Made by a program: the position numbers and the translations under genes. The notes under the pieces were generated by a model. That model was not told where the DNA came from, made no database searches, and saw only the letters and a list, made by a program, of their open reading frames with translations. Source: Chitinophaga eiseniae (GTDB lineage: Bacteria; Bacteroidota; Bacteroidia; Chitinophagales; Chitinophagaceae). From it: 64,000 nucleotides of DNA. Below, piece after piece: positions 44,478 to 53,435 of the stretch. Numbering within the stretch: the first letter of the stretch is position 1; every line of letters begins with the position of its first letter. The DNA is taken from NCBI RefSeq assembly GCF_900167135.1, contig NZ_FUWZ01000004.1, positions 62,001 through 126,000 of the forward strand, read 5' to 3'.

Positions 44478-45116
44478 ATGAGAAGACTACCTGTATACCT
44501 CTTACTGGACACCTCCGGCTCTATGAGCGGAGAACCGATAGAGGCCGTGAAGAATGGCGTCCAGATAATGATCAGCTCATTACGACAGAATCCGCAAGCC
44601 ATCGAAACCGCATTTATCAGCATTATCACCTTTGACAGCACCGCCAGGCAGGTCGTGCCCTTGACAGACCTGGCCTCCTTCCAGATGGCGGATATCCGCG
44701 CCACCGGCACCACCGCGCTGGGCGAAGCCCTGCAGCTGGTCAGCCAGTGCATGGACAAAGAAGTGGCCAAAACCACCGCCGAACAAAAAGGCGACTGGAA
44801 ACCGCTGGTGTTTATTATGACTGACGGCGTGCCTACGGACAGCTGGCAGAGCGGCCTCGCCGCCTTCAAACAGCGCAAAACGGCATATACCGTCGCCTGC
44901 GCTGCCGGCCACGGCGCCGATACCTCCGTACTCAAACAGATCACCGAAAATGTGGTCAGCCTCGATACGGCCGACAGCGCCACCATTTCCCGCTTCTTCG
45001 CCTGGGTCACCGCCTCCATCGGCGTAACCTCCACCCGCGTGGAAGATTCCGGTAAAGAAGTCACCGGCCTGTCTGAACTGCCGCCACCACCCTCCGAATT
45101 GAATATTGTAGTGTAA
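44478..45116 (+). CDS. VWA-domain protein, TerY type (first of three)
   Basis: A 212-residue von Willebrand factor A domain protein, all domain with no signal peptide. The MIDAS metal site D11-T-S13-G-S15 follows the conserved start M-R-R-L-P-V-Y, and the later T-G-T-T-A and M-T-D-G-V-P-T-D segments supply the other ligands. TerY-type VWA proteins are partners of a PP2C phosphatase and a kinase in the TerY-P triad; all three are encoded in this operon. It probably binds a protein partner through Mg2+. Confidence 0.88.
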   Translation: MRRLPVYLLLDTSGSMSGEPIEAVKNGVQIMISSLRQNPQAIETAFISIITFDSTARQVVPLTDLASFQMADIRATGTTALGEALQLVSQCMDKEVAKTTAEQKGDWKPLVFIMTDGVPTDSWQSGLAAFKQRKTAYTVACAAGHGADTSVLKQITENVVSLDTADSATISRFFAWVTASIGVTSTRVEDSGKEVTGLSELPPPPSELNIVV

Positions 45117-45133
45117 GCCTTTAATGCACCTAT

Positions 45134-45769
45134 ATGCGACGACTACCGGTATACTTCCTGCTGGACACCTCCGGTTCCATGTATGGGGAACCCATTCAGG
45201 CATTGAATAATGCCCTGAGCGGGATGGTCAATAATCTTCGTATGGATGCCCATGCCCTGGACTCCCTCTGGCTCAGCATCATCACCTTCGACAGGGAAGT
45301 AAAGGAACTGGTACCGCTCACCGAACTGGTGAGCTTCCAGTTGCCCGAAATCACCTGCCCGCAGAGTGGACCCACCCATACCGGACAGGGACTGGAATAT
45401 CTCCATGGCAAAGTAATGAACGACGTACAACGCGGAACATCCACCCGGAAAGGAGACTGGCGGCCGCTGTTATTCATCTTCACAGATGGAAAACCATCCG
45501 ACCAGTTACTCTACCGGGAGATGATCCCCAAAATAAAAAGCCTCAACTTCGGCGCCATCGTAGGATGCGCCGCCGGTAAAGCGGCCGACAACGATATGCT
45601 CAAAGAACTGACCGATACCGTGGTGCACCTCGATACCGCCGACAGCGCCACCCTGCGCCAGTTCTTTAAATGGGTGTCCGATACCATCGAACAGGGCAAC
45701 AAAAGCATGGGCACCACCTCACAGGTGGCCCTGCCTCCGCCACCCCAGGAAGTGAATTTAGTGATCTGA
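45134..45769 (+). CDS. VWA-domain protein, TerY type (second of three)
   Basis: A 211-residue VWA protein, close paralogue of the gene 17 bp upstream: M-R-R-L-P-V-Y-F-L-L-D-T-S-G-S-M-Y-G-E-P is nearly the same opening with a complete MIDAS (D11, S13, S15). The later ligand segment is F-T-D-G-K-P-S-D. The C-terminus again ends in a short Pro-rich tail (L-P-P-P-P-Q-E-V-N). Tandem duplication of TerY is inferred from the shared ends. Confidence 0.88.
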   Translation: MRRLPVYFLLDTSGSMYGEPIQALNNALSGMVNNLRMDAHALDSLWLSIITFDREVKELVPLTELVSFQLPEITCPQSGPTHTGQGLEYLHGKVMNDVQRGTSTRKGDWRPLLFIFTDGKPSDQLLYREMIPKIKSLNFGAIVGCAAGKAADNDMLKELTDTVVHLDTADSATLRQFFKWVSDTIEQGNKSMGTTSQVALPPPPQEVNLVI

Positions 45770-45779
45770 TCAACAAATT

Positions 45780-46409
45780 ATGAACGTAAAACTTATAGGG
45801 CACGACTTTAAAAGCCTGCAGGTAGAATTAACCCACAACGAGAAATTTTACTGTGAGAAAGGAGCCCTGATCTACTACGAAGAAGGTATCCATTCTTCGA
45901 TCAACGTATTCGATAAAGGCATTGCCGGCGTACTGAAAAGAAAACTCACCGGCGAAAGCATTTTCCAGGTGGAACTCTGTAACACCAATATTAACCCGAA
46001 GAAACTCATGGTGGCCGGCAAGGTAGGTATGTTGCCGGTCAACCTGAAAAACATCTCCGGCGGCATCATCTGCAGGGCCGGATACTATGTGGCCTCCTCC
46101 GATAAAGTCGATATCGACGCGAAGCTGAACCTTACCTCACTCATCGGCGGCACCGGCCTCATTATGCAGAAAATCACCGGCTTCTGCACGGTGTTCCTCG
46201 ATGTGATCGGCACTGCCACCACACTGGACCTGGCCGCCGGTCAAACGGTTTTTGTGGATGAGAAAAGTTTTATCTGTATGAATGCTGATATGCAAAACAG
46301 GATGTCGTCACACTTCTCCGGCAGTAACATGCTCGGCGGGGAAGGGCTTTCCATGCTCAAAATCACAGGGCCGGGCACCGTATACATCACCTCCGTAAAC
46401 TTCAGATAA
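45780..46409 (+). CDS. AIM24/TIGR00266-family beta-helix protein
   Basis: A 209-residue protein, mostly beta strands, with G-K-V-G-M-L-P-V-N, I-C-R-A-G-Y-Y-V-A-S-S-D-K-V and the Gly-rich G-G-T-G-L-I-M-Q-K-I-T-G-x-x-T-V-F-L segment of the AIM24/TIGR00266 family (triple-stranded beta-helix, TRAP-like). The role of the family in bacteria is unknown. Its stop codon overlaps the next start (TAATG), so it is coupled to the third VWA protein and likely acts with it. Confidence 0.8.
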   Translation: MNVKLIGHDFKSLQVELTHNEKFYCEKGALIYYEEGIHSSINVFDKGIAGVLKRKLTGESIFQVELCNTNINPKKLMVAGKVGMLPVNLKNISGGIICRAGYYVASSDKVDIDAKLNLTSLIGGTGLIMQKITGFCTVFLDVIGTATTLDLAAGQTVFVDEKSFICMNADMQNRMSSHFSGSNMLGGEGLSMLKITGPGTVYITSVNFR

Positions 46410-47464
46410 TGAGAAGACTCCCCATTTATTTTCTGATAGACGTCTCCGAATCCATGGTCGGAGAACCGGTACAGCAGGTGGAAGAAGGCCTGTCACAAAT
46501 TATTCAGGCGCTCAAAGCCGACCCCTACGCTATTGAAACCGTCTGGGTTTCTATTATCGTCTTCGCAGGACAAGCCAAAACACTGGTGCCCCTGCAGGAA
46601 ATCATCAACTTCTACCCACCCCGTTTCCCCATCGGCGGCGGCACCTCGCTCAGCAAAGGCCTCGGACATCTGATGTACGAACTGCGCAAAAACCAGGTGA
46701 AAACCACCTACGAACAGAAAGGCGACTGGAAACCTATCGTGTTCCTGTTCACCGACGGAGTGCCCACAGACGATACCCGTGCAGCCATCGCCGAATGGAA
46801 ACAGCACTGGCAACGCACCGCCAATATGGTGGCCATCTCCTTCGGCAACGAAGCAGATGTGCATGTGCTGAAAGAACTGACAGAGAACATCATCCACTTC
46901 AAAAACAGCAACGCCGCGGCATACAAGCAGTTCTTCAAATGGGTGACAGACTCCATCAAAACCAGCAGCGAAAGCGTAGAGAAAAACGCTTCCGGCTTTG
47001 AGCTGGCTAAAATATACGGAGATGATACCCTCAGCAAGGTAGACCTTACCAATCCCATCCCGCCACAGTCCTATATGGACAGCAATTACGCCGTGCTGGT
47101 AGGCAAATGCCAGAACCTGAACAGGCACTACCTGATGAAATACCGCCGCTCGGAAGAAGAAGCCAGGATCTACGGGCTGGATATCAACCGGCTGTCGTAC
47201 AGACTGGTAGGCGCTTTCCAGGTAGACCAGACCTACCAGGAGCTGTCGGACGAGAGCGCCGGCCCTTCCCGCATCAATAGTGATGAACTGATCGGAAACC
47301 CTACCTGCCCGTGCTGCGGCAACCAGGTGGCCTTCGCCATGTGCGTCTGCGGCCAGATACACTGCATCGGAGAGGAGCAGATCAGCACCTGTCCCTGGTG
47401 CGGCAACAAAGGGACGTATGGCATCGGTGAGGGCGGTTTCGATGTTAACCGCGCCCAGGGCTAA
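46409..47464 (+). CDS. terY: VWA-domain protein with C-terminal zinc ribbon (TerY, third of three)
   Basis: A 351-residue protein. The VWA domain (1-200) starts M-R-R-L-P-I-Y-F-L-I-D11-V-S13-E-S15; the MIDAS Gly is replaced by Glu, but the metal ligands stay. The C-terminal 120 residues are a TerY-C-like domain ending in a cysteine-rich zinc-binding module: C-P-C-C-G-N, C-V-C-G-Q-I-H-C, C-P-W-C-G-N. The full-length TerY of TerY-P triads has this layout. It is followed 15 bp later by the PP2C phosphatase and then the kinase. Confidence 0.88.
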   Translation: MRRLPIYFLIDVSESMVGEPVQQVEEGLSQIIQALKADPYAIETVWVSIIVFAGQAKTLVPLQEIINFYPPRFPIGGGTSLSKGLGHLMYELRKNQVKTTYEQKGDWKPIVFLFTDGVPTDDTRAAIAEWKQHWQRTANMVAISFGNEADVHVLKELTENIIHFKNSNAAAYKQFFKWVTDSIKTSSESVEKNASGFELAKIYGDDTLSKVDLTNPIPPQSYMDSNYAVLVGKCQNLNRHYLMKYRRSEEEARIYGLDINRLSYRLVGAFQVDQTYQELSDESAGPSRINSDELIGNPTCPCCGNQVAFAMCVCGQIHCIGEEQISTCPWCGNKGTYGIGEGGFDVNRAQG

Positions 47465-47479
47465 AAAGGAACCAATAGC

Positions 47480-48883
47480 ATGTCAAAAAAATATATCCGC
47501 GAACTGTTTGCCGCTAAAAATATTACCATTGCCGGCAGCAAACAACACCTGTTCGACGCTTTTGTAGATGATGAACAACATCAGCAAATAGCCCGGCAGA
47601 TACTGGAAAACCAACAACGACTCATGGACATATGGCAGTATAAAAACAGGCTGGCCGATATCCAGCAACAGCCGGTCAGCATCCCGAACGCTACGGTGGG
47701 CAAGCCTTACCAGGCCACGCTCGATTTCCGGCAGCTGAACTGGTCCGACGTTACATGGACAGCCATCGAAGGACTGGAAGAATACGGGCTGCAATACGAT
47801 CCTGCTACCGGCGGGATACAGGGTATCCCGGTGAAAAGCGGCGATATCCGCCTGAAACTGCAGTTCCGCCTTGCCGGCGGCGACGCCAGCGCTGCGGCGC
47901 ACGAAAAGCTGCTGCCGCTGGTCATTAACCCTGACCCCCGCTCGCTCTGGAAAAGCATCCCCAGCGATATGGCCGGTCCCTTCTGGAAAGCAGACGACGT
48001 GGCCGAATTTGCCCCGCTGGGCGACCGCTTCGTGACCGTCGCCTCCAAACGCGGACGCTCCCACGCCAATGTGGGCTCCTTCCGGGATGACGACTATGCC
48101 TTCCGGCATCTTGAACCCTCCGGCTGGAGCGTGCTGGCCGTATCCGACGGCGCCGGCAGCGCCAAACTGTCCCGCGAAGGCTCCCGGCTGGCCTGCAACG
48201 GTATCGCCGACTATTTCGAGCAGTTCTTTAAGACCGCACCCACAGCCGATATCGATACCCTCTTCCAGGAACATGCCGCTGGTACCGGCACCGACACCCA
48301 GAAGAAAATCAACCGCCTCGTGTATGACACACTGGGCAAGGCTGCCTTCGCCGTGCATAAAAAACTGGAAGAATTTGCCGCCGCTCAACAGGTTTCCATA
48401 AAAGATCTTCATTCCACCCTTATCTTTGTGCTGCTGAAAAAGTATGCATTTGGCTATGTCATCATGAGCTTCGGGGTGGGAGACTGCCCCATCGGACTGT
48501 TAAACAAGGACTGCTCCGCTATCACGCTGATGAACCGGCTTGACGTAGGAGAATTCGGAGGCGGCACCCGGTTCATCACCATGCCTGAAATCTTTACGAG
48601 CGACAAATTCCCTACCCGCTTCGGTTTTAAACTGATTCCGGACTTCGCTTATCTCATGCTGATGACCGACGGTATCTACGATCCCAAATTCGTGGTGGAG
48701 GCTAACCTGGAGAAACTGGAGACGTGGAAAGCGTTTCTGGCGGACCTTAACGGTAACAACCCGGAAAACGTGGCCCTGCCACTGGGTGCCCACTCCCCGG
48801 AAAGCGCCGGCCGCCTGTCGGCCTGGATGGATTTCTGGAGCCCCGGTAATCACGACGACAGGACCCTGATGATCATCAGTTAA
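47480..48883 (+). CDS. PP2C-family protein phosphatase with N-terminal Ig-like domain (TerY-P phosphatase)
   Basis: A 467-residue protein. Residues 1-60 are helical; residues about 64-150 (V-G-K-P-Y-Q-A-T-L-D-F, Y-D-P-A-T-G-G-I-Q-G-I-P-V-K-S-G) match putative Ig (He_PIG/cadherin-like) domains usually found outside the cell, although no signal peptide is present. The PP2C catalytic domain covers about 185-467: R-D-D-D-Y-A-F near 202, V-S-D223-G-A-G-S, F-G-V-G-D-C-P, M-T-D-G-I-Y-D and H-D-D-R-T, which give the metal-binding Asp set. It should remove phosphates placed by the kinase encoded next. Confidence 0.85.
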   Translation: MSKKYIRELFAAKNITIAGSKQHLFDAFVDDEQHQQIARQILENQQRLMDIWQYKNRLADIQQQPVSIPNATVGKPYQATLDFRQLNWSDVTWTAIEGLEEYGLQYDPATGGIQGIPVKSGDIRLKLQFRLAGGDASAAAHEKLLPLVINPDPRSLWKSIPSDMAGPFWKADDVAEFAPLGDRFVTVASKRGRSHANVGSFRDDDYAFRHLEPSGWSVLAVSDGAGSAKLSREGSRLACNGIADYFEQFFKTAPTADIDTLFQEHAAGTGTDTQKKINRLVYDTLGKAAFAVHKKLEEFAAAQQVSIKDLHSTLIFVLLKKYAFGYVIMSFGVGDCPIGLLNKDCSAITLMNRLDVGEFGGGTRFITMPEIFTSDKFPTRFGFKLIPDFAYLMLMTDGIYDPKFVVEANLEKLETWKAFLADLNGNNPENVALPLGAHSPESAGRLSAWMDFWSPGNHDDRTLMIIS

Positions 48884-48914
48884 TTGCATATTGATTAGGT
48901 AACACCATAACACC

Positions 48915-50423
48915 ATGAACACTAAAACTGTCCATTCCGTCATTAACACAGGCAAGTCGTATCAGTATATCGATAACGGCGAACCGATGCGTGGTGGAAT
49001 GAAAGACGTGTATTTCAGCCCCGATAAATCATATGTGGTGGCGTTTTACCGGGATGAACAGGATTTTAGCTCCCGCGAACGCCTGCGCAAAATTGTGACC
49101 GAATACTATAACAGCTTCTTTAACCGCGAAGGCGGCCAATACTACAAAGACCTGTACTGCTGGCCTACCGACATGGTGGAACTGGATAAAAAAGTAGGGC
49201 TCATCGTTCCCTGCTATAATCAAAACTTCTTTTTCAAAAAAGGATACGCTTCCAACGACCTGATCAAAGGCAAGGAAAAAGAAGGCAAATGGTTCGCGTC
49301 TCCCAAATTCAGGAACAGGCAGTTTGCCCTGCGGCTCGATGAAGCGGAACTGGGCAACTGGCTCAGCTATTTCCAGATCTGCGTCAATATCGCCCGCGGC
49401 GTAAAACGCCTGCATGCGGCAGGTCTGGCCCATTCCGACCTGTCTTATAAAAACGTGCTGGTAGACCCGGTCAGCAAATCGGCTGCCATCATCGATATAG
49501 ACGGCCTCGTAGTGCCCGGCCTTTTCCCGCCGGACGTCATCGGCACCGCCGATTTTATTGCACCGGAAGTGCTGGCCACCAAACATCTCGACGTAAAAGA
49601 CCCTAACCGCAAACTGCCCAACCGGTTGACCGACCTGCACGCACTGGCGGTGATGATCTATATGTACCTGCTGTACCGCCATCCCCTGAAAGGAGGTAAA
49701 GTACATGACCTGGACACCGAAAAAGACGACCTGCTGTCAATGGGCGAAAAAGCCCTGTTCATCGAACATCCGCAGGATACGTCCAACCGGCCGAAGCTGA
49801 ACCAGCTGAATCCCAAAGAGCTGCCCTGGGCCGATATCACCAAACTGCCGTACACCATCACCGGCCCATACCTGAAGGAGCTGTTTGACCAGGCTTTCGT
49901 TACCGGCCTGCATCAACCCAATAACCGCCCGCCGGCGGAAATGTGGGAACAGGCGCTGCTGAAAACCACCGACCTGATGCAACCCTGCAGTAATACGGCC
50001 TGCGAACAGAAATGGTATGTATTTGATAATACCATTTCCCCGAAATGCCCGTTCTGCGGAACCCCGCATAAAGGCACCCTGCCGGTGCTGGACTTGTACT
50101 ATGAATTTAAACCGACCGTCTGGAAACCGGAAAACCACCGGTTGATGGTCTACCATAACCAATACCTGTTTCAATGGCATGCCAACCGGAACATCATCCG
50201 CAATGAAAGGCTGACACCCGAACAGAAAGTGCCCGTAGGATATTTTACCTTCCATCAGGACAAATGGGTGCTGGTTAACCAGAAACTGACCTCTCTCAAA
50301 GATCTGACGGAAGACAAAGAGATACCACCCGGTACCATGGTGGAACTGACAGACGGTAAAAAACTCCTGCTCTCCCGCGAAGAAGGCGGCAGGGTAGTGG
50401 TGATCACAATGGCGAACAAATAA
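48915..50423 (+). CDS. Ser/Thr protein kinase with C-terminal zinc ribbon (TerY-P kinase)
   Basis: A 502-residue kinase. The catalytic loop is H173-S-D175-L-S-Y-K-N180 (the normal Arg is Ser), and the metal motif is I-D194-I-D196-G. The ATP-strand V-A-F-Y-R lacks the usual Lys after V-A-x, as in some TerY-P kinases; R46 may stand in. The kinase core ends near 330. A C-terminal part has a zinc ribbon (C-S-N-T-A-C, C-P-F-C-G-T) and a final beta-rich tail. It forms the TerY-P triad with the VWA protein and the phosphatase directly upstream. Substrates are unknown. Confidence 0.82.
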   Translation: MNTKTVHSVINTGKSYQYIDNGEPMRGGMKDVYFSPDKSYVVAFYRDEQDFSSRERLRKIVTEYYNSFFNREGGQYYKDLYCWPTDMVELDKKVGLIVPCYNQNFFFKKGYASNDLIKGKEKEGKWFASPKFRNRQFALRLDEAELGNWLSYFQICVNIARGVKRLHAAGLAHSDLSYKNVLVDPVSKSAAIIDIDGLVVPGLFPPDVIGTADFIAPEVLATKHLDVKDPNRKLPNRLTDLHALAVMIYMYLLYRHPLKGGKVHDLDTEKDDLLSMGEKALFIEHPQDTSNRPKLNQLNPKELPWADITKLPYTITGPYLKELFDQAFVTGLHQPNNRPPAEMWEQALLKTTDLMQPCSNTACEQKWYVFDNTISPKCPFCGTPHKGTLPVLDLYYEFKPTVWKPENHRLMVYHNQYLFQWHANRNIIRNERLTPEQKVPVGYFTFHQDKWVLVNQKLTSLKDLTEDKEIPPGTMVELTDGKKLLLSREEGGRVVVITMANK

Positions 50424-50446
50424 GAACCTATAAAAAACACACTGAA

Positions 50447-51256
50447 ATGAATTTTGCAGAACTGTTCCAACAAATTCTTGACAATCCCATCCCTTCCCTG
50501 ATCGTAGTGGGGAACCTGATTATCATCGAAAGTTTGCTTTCCGTTGATAATGCGGCGGTACTGGCCACCATGGTAATGGACCTCCCCGAAAAACAACGTG
50601 ACCGCGCGCTCAAGTACGGTATCTTTGGCGCTTATTTGTTCCGTGGCCTTGCCATGCTGTTTGCTTCCTTCCTGATCCAGTTCTGGTGGCTGAAAGCGCT
50701 CGGCGGCCTCTACCTGCTTTACCTGGTGTTCAGCTGGGCAAAAGAAAAACGTGCTAAAGCGAAGGCGGCAGAAGAAGAGGAAGATGAGTCCATTGACAAG
50801 GAAAAAAACTGGCTGTATAAAATGACCGTAGGCGCTATTGGTCCCTTCTGGGCCACGGTGGCGCTGGTAGAGCTGATGGACATGGCCTTCTCTATTGACA
50901 ACATCTTTGCGGCGGTAGCCTTCACAGATAATATTCTGCTGGTATGCTTGGGCGTGTTTATAGGTATCCTCGCCATGCGTTTTGTAGCACAGGCTTTCGT
51001 GAAACTGATGACGAAATTCACGTTCCTGGAAACGGCTGCCTATATCGTGATCGCTATCCTGGGACTGAAACTGTCGCTGTCGCTGTGGGAACACTATAAC
51101 ACAGAATCTCCGATCACTAAATTCCTGGAAAGCCACATCGCGGACGTATGGACTTCCATCCTGACGGTGAGCGTGTTTGTGGTGCCCATCGTGACTTCTG
51201 CGCTGTTCAATGTGCCCAAAAGAGGCGCTGCCCAGCTGGAAGGTGAGAAAGCATAA
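50447..51256 (+). CDS. terC: TerC-family integral membrane protein
   Basis: A 269-residue membrane protein with about seven hydrophobic segments. The first (N-L-I-I-I-E-S-L-L-S-V-D-N-A-A-V-L-A) has the D-N-A element of TerC, and the repeat of it later (L-V-E-L-M-D-M-A-F-S-I-D-N-I-F-A-A) carries the second acidic D-N. These acidic pairs inside the membrane are the family signature and may bind or move metal ions. It is the last gene of the plus-strand operon, 23 bp after the kinase. Confidence 0.9.
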   Translation: MNFAELFQQILDNPIPSLIVVGNLIIIESLLSVDNAAVLATMVMDLPEKQRDRALKYGIFGAYLFRGLAMLFASFLIQFWWLKALGGLYLLYLVFSWAKEKRAKAKAAEEEEDESIDKEKNWLYKMTVGAIGPFWATVALVELMDMAFSIDNIFAAVAFTDNILLVCLGVFIGILAMRFVAQAFVKLMTKFTFLETAAYIVIAILGLKLSLSLWEHYNTESPITKFLESHIADVWTSILTVSVFVVPIVTSALFNVPKRGAAQLEGEKA

Positions 51257-51282
51257 ATTATTATATAAGTAAATACATCAGG

Positions 51283-51317
51283 ATTGCATCAGTCTTCGGG
51301 CTGATGCAATTTTTTTT
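51283..51317. terminator. Shared terminator of the two convergent Ter operons
   Basis: Perfect 10-bp stem (51283-51292 and 51301-51310, loop 8 nt) followed by seven T. It serves the plus-strand operon and touches the stop codon (51316-51318) of the minus-strand operon. Confidence 0.88.
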
Positions 51318-52278
51318 AGAAGGTATCGGTATTGAGCATCGTGCGCAGGATGTTGGTCTGCACATCGTAGTTGCCGATTTTCTGGAGGAAGTCCACTTCG
51401 GAAATTTTGTCATAATACTCCTGTAGCAAGGTGCGCACAGTGTCGGGGATGGCGGTTTTCAGGATGTTGGCCCTGCTTTCGAGCTGATCGTTTTTGTCGG
51501 TCATTTCCTGTATGATCCGCGCTTTTTTGGATAGGGAGTTGGTCCAGTCGATATCCGGGATCTCAGAAAGATCACAGAGGAGGAACAGGCTTTTGGAAGG
51601 GAAGAAAAGGTAGTGCCGGTCCACATCAAGGAAGCGGTATACCTCGGCGATCATGCCGCCGGTTTTGAGACCGCAGAAGAATTCGGTACGGAACTCATGT
51701 TTGCACAGGAGTCCCATGAGTTTTTTCTGGATGATGGCGTAGCTGTTCCTGTAAACGTCTGCCGTTTCATACTGGATGAGGTTCATCATCTGATCGGCGG
51801 AAATATCGTAATAAAAATCCTGGGAGAAGCGGCTGCTGAAGGTATTGATGTTTTTGGAAAACGGGTATTCGTCTGTGTTGTCAGACAGGGTCTGGTACAG
51901 TCTGCGGAGCGACAGGTTTATTTTCAGCGACTGTTTTTGTTTGTCGAGATCGTAGTTTTTTTCTGAAAAGACGGAGCTGTTCAGCTTCTCCATCATTTCC
52001 TTGTTGAGCTGCATTTCGTCATAGATCAGGCTTACGTTTCTTTCGTTGGAAGCCTTGATTTTTTTTAGCAGTTCGATGGCAGACGCGGTGTATTGCAGGT
52101 GGAACAGCTCCAGCTTATTGATGTCCAGTTCAGGATTGGTTTCGAATAATTTATGGACAACCTGGCTTCGGAGATATATTTTGTAAATAATCTCTTCTTC
52201 AAAAAAAGCGGACAGCAATTGCAGTTTGCTGTTGGTTTTATTTGAGTCATTTAATATAATCGCCAGGTTATCCTCCAT
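51316..52278 (-). CDS. Helical protein of unknown function beside TelA
   Basis: A 320-residue protein that I do not recognise. It is alpha-helical and highly charged (many Lys, Glu, Asn), with no signal peptide or membrane helix. Only short stretches look structured, for example R-H-Y-L-F-F-P-S-K-S-L-F-L-L-C-D-L near 225-240. It is the last gene of the minus-strand Ter operon, 13 bp after telA, and a long Ser/Glu-rich helical protein is a plausible TelA partner. Position alone supports a role in the Ter system. Confidence 0.7.
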   Translation of the reverse strand: MEDNLAIILNDSNKTNSKLQLLSAFFEEEIIYKIYLRSQVVHKLFETNPELDINKLELFHLQYTASAIELLKKIKASNERNVSLIYDEMQLNKEMMEKLNSSVFSEKNYDLDKQKQSLKINLSLRRLYQTLSDNTDEYPFSKNINTFSSRFSQDFYYDISADQMMNLIQYETADVYRNSYAIIQKKLMGLLCKHEFRTEFFCGLKTGGMIAEVYRFLDVDRHYLFFPSKSLFLLCDLSEIPDIDWTNSLSKKARIIQEMTDKNDQLESRANILKTAIPDTVRTLLQEYYDKISEVDFLQKIGNYDVQTNILRTMLNTDTF

Positions 52279-52291
52279 TATTTATTGACGG

Positions 52292-53392
52292 TTAGCGCAC
52301 GTTAGTTACATTTTTCTTCAGCTCTGTTTCCAGGTTTTGCAGTTCACCGTTGAGCACTTTACGGCTTTCGGCGCCCTGTTCGTGGATTCTCTTCACTTCA
52401 TGCAACGTTTCGATCAGCGACTGGGTGGTGCGTTTGAGTGTTTCTACAGACACCACGGTTTTTTCGTTTTCCCGTGCCACGTCGATACTGTTCTGTTTGA
52501 GCAGGTCTGCATTTTTTTGCAGGATGGTGTTGGTGGTATCGGAAATTTTGCGCTGCATTTCCACGTTGGCCTTCTGGCGTTGCAGCGCCACCGCGATGGT
52601 GAGCTGGTTTTTCCAGACGGGGATGGTGGTGGAGATGATAGACTGCGCTTTTTCAGCGATAGAGGTGTTGTTGTTTTGCACCAGTCTGATCTGTGCCAGG
52701 GATTGCAGCATGATAAAGCGTACAATCTTCATGTCTGCCAGCCTTTTATCCAGACGTCCTACGAAATCCCGGAGGTCCGCAATCTCATAGTCGTTATAGT
52801 TGCCGGCGTTGGCTTCCATTTCGGCCAGTTTCTGTGTCAGTTCATTATACTTCAGTTGACCGGAGATGATCAGGTCTTCCATCTGTTTAATATAGTTGAC
52901 ATTGCTGTCGAACATGGTCTGCAGGGAGCTGTTGTCTTTCAGGGAGTTGATACGGCCCGCTTTGATCTTGTTGGTGATCTTGTCGATATTGGCCACTACG
53001 GTATCGTATTTCTGGAAGAGTTTCTGCGCATCCATGACGAGTTTCTTCAGGAACGGGACTTTGGAGAGAAAGCTCTTAAAGCCGCCCTGGTTCAGCTCAT
53101 CCACGTCGATGTAGTTCAGTTCGCTGAGCAGTTCATTGATCAGGCCACCTACTTCTCCGGAGTTGTAGGTACGCACAGAGGTCAGGAACTCGTTGCTGTA
53201 GCGCTCCATAGAGCTTTGTACTTCAGCGCCGTAGTTCAGGATAGAGTTCACGTCGGTGGTGAGCAGCGACTTGTTGAGCTCATTATATTTCTGCGTTTCT
53301 TCGGGGGTAATGCGGGCGAGGTCGGCATTGCCGTCCTTGTCCAGTCTTACCACGGGAAGCGCCTGATCAGTAACATTCGGATTAGATTCCAT
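52292..53392 (-). CDS. telA: TelA-family (toxic anion resistance) protein
   Basis: A 366-residue helical, cytosolic protein of the TelA family (usual length 340-400). Hallmarks are the N-terminal part with I-L-N-Y-G-A-E-V-Q-S-S-M-E-R-Y-S-N-E, then L-L-S-E-L-N-Y-I-D-V-D-E-L, K-V-P-F-L-K-K-L and, in the centre, the helical region with I-P-V-W-K-N-Q-L-T-I-A-V. TelA is linked with resistance to tellurite and lipid II-type antibiotics, but its mechanism is unknown. It follows the second minus-strand TerD by 43 bp. Confidence 0.88.
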   Translation of the reverse strand: MESNPNVTDQALPVVRLDKDGNADLARITPEETQKYNELNKSLLTTDVNSILNYGAEVQSSMERYSNEFLTSVRTYNSGEVGGLINELLSELNYIDVDELNQGGFKSFLSKVPFLKKLVMDAQKLFQKYDTVVANIDKITNKIKAGRINSLKDNSSLQTMFDSNVNYIKQMEDLIISGQLKYNELTQKLAEMEANAGNYNDYEIADLRDFVGRLDKRLADMKIVRFIMLQSLAQIRLVQNNNTSIAEKAQSIISTTIPVWKNQLTIAVALQRQKANVEMQRKISDTTNTILQKNADLLKQNSIDVARENEKTVVSVETLKRTTQSLIETLHEVKRIHEQGAESRKVLNGELQNLETELKKNVTNVR

Positions 53393-53435
53393 AAGGTATC
53401 ATGATTAGTGAGTGATAACATTACAAAGGTAAGGG

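Noticed and set aside
52337..53404. Plus-strand frame of 355 codons
   Set aside because: Antisense to telA; His/Phe/Val-rich shadow with no motif.
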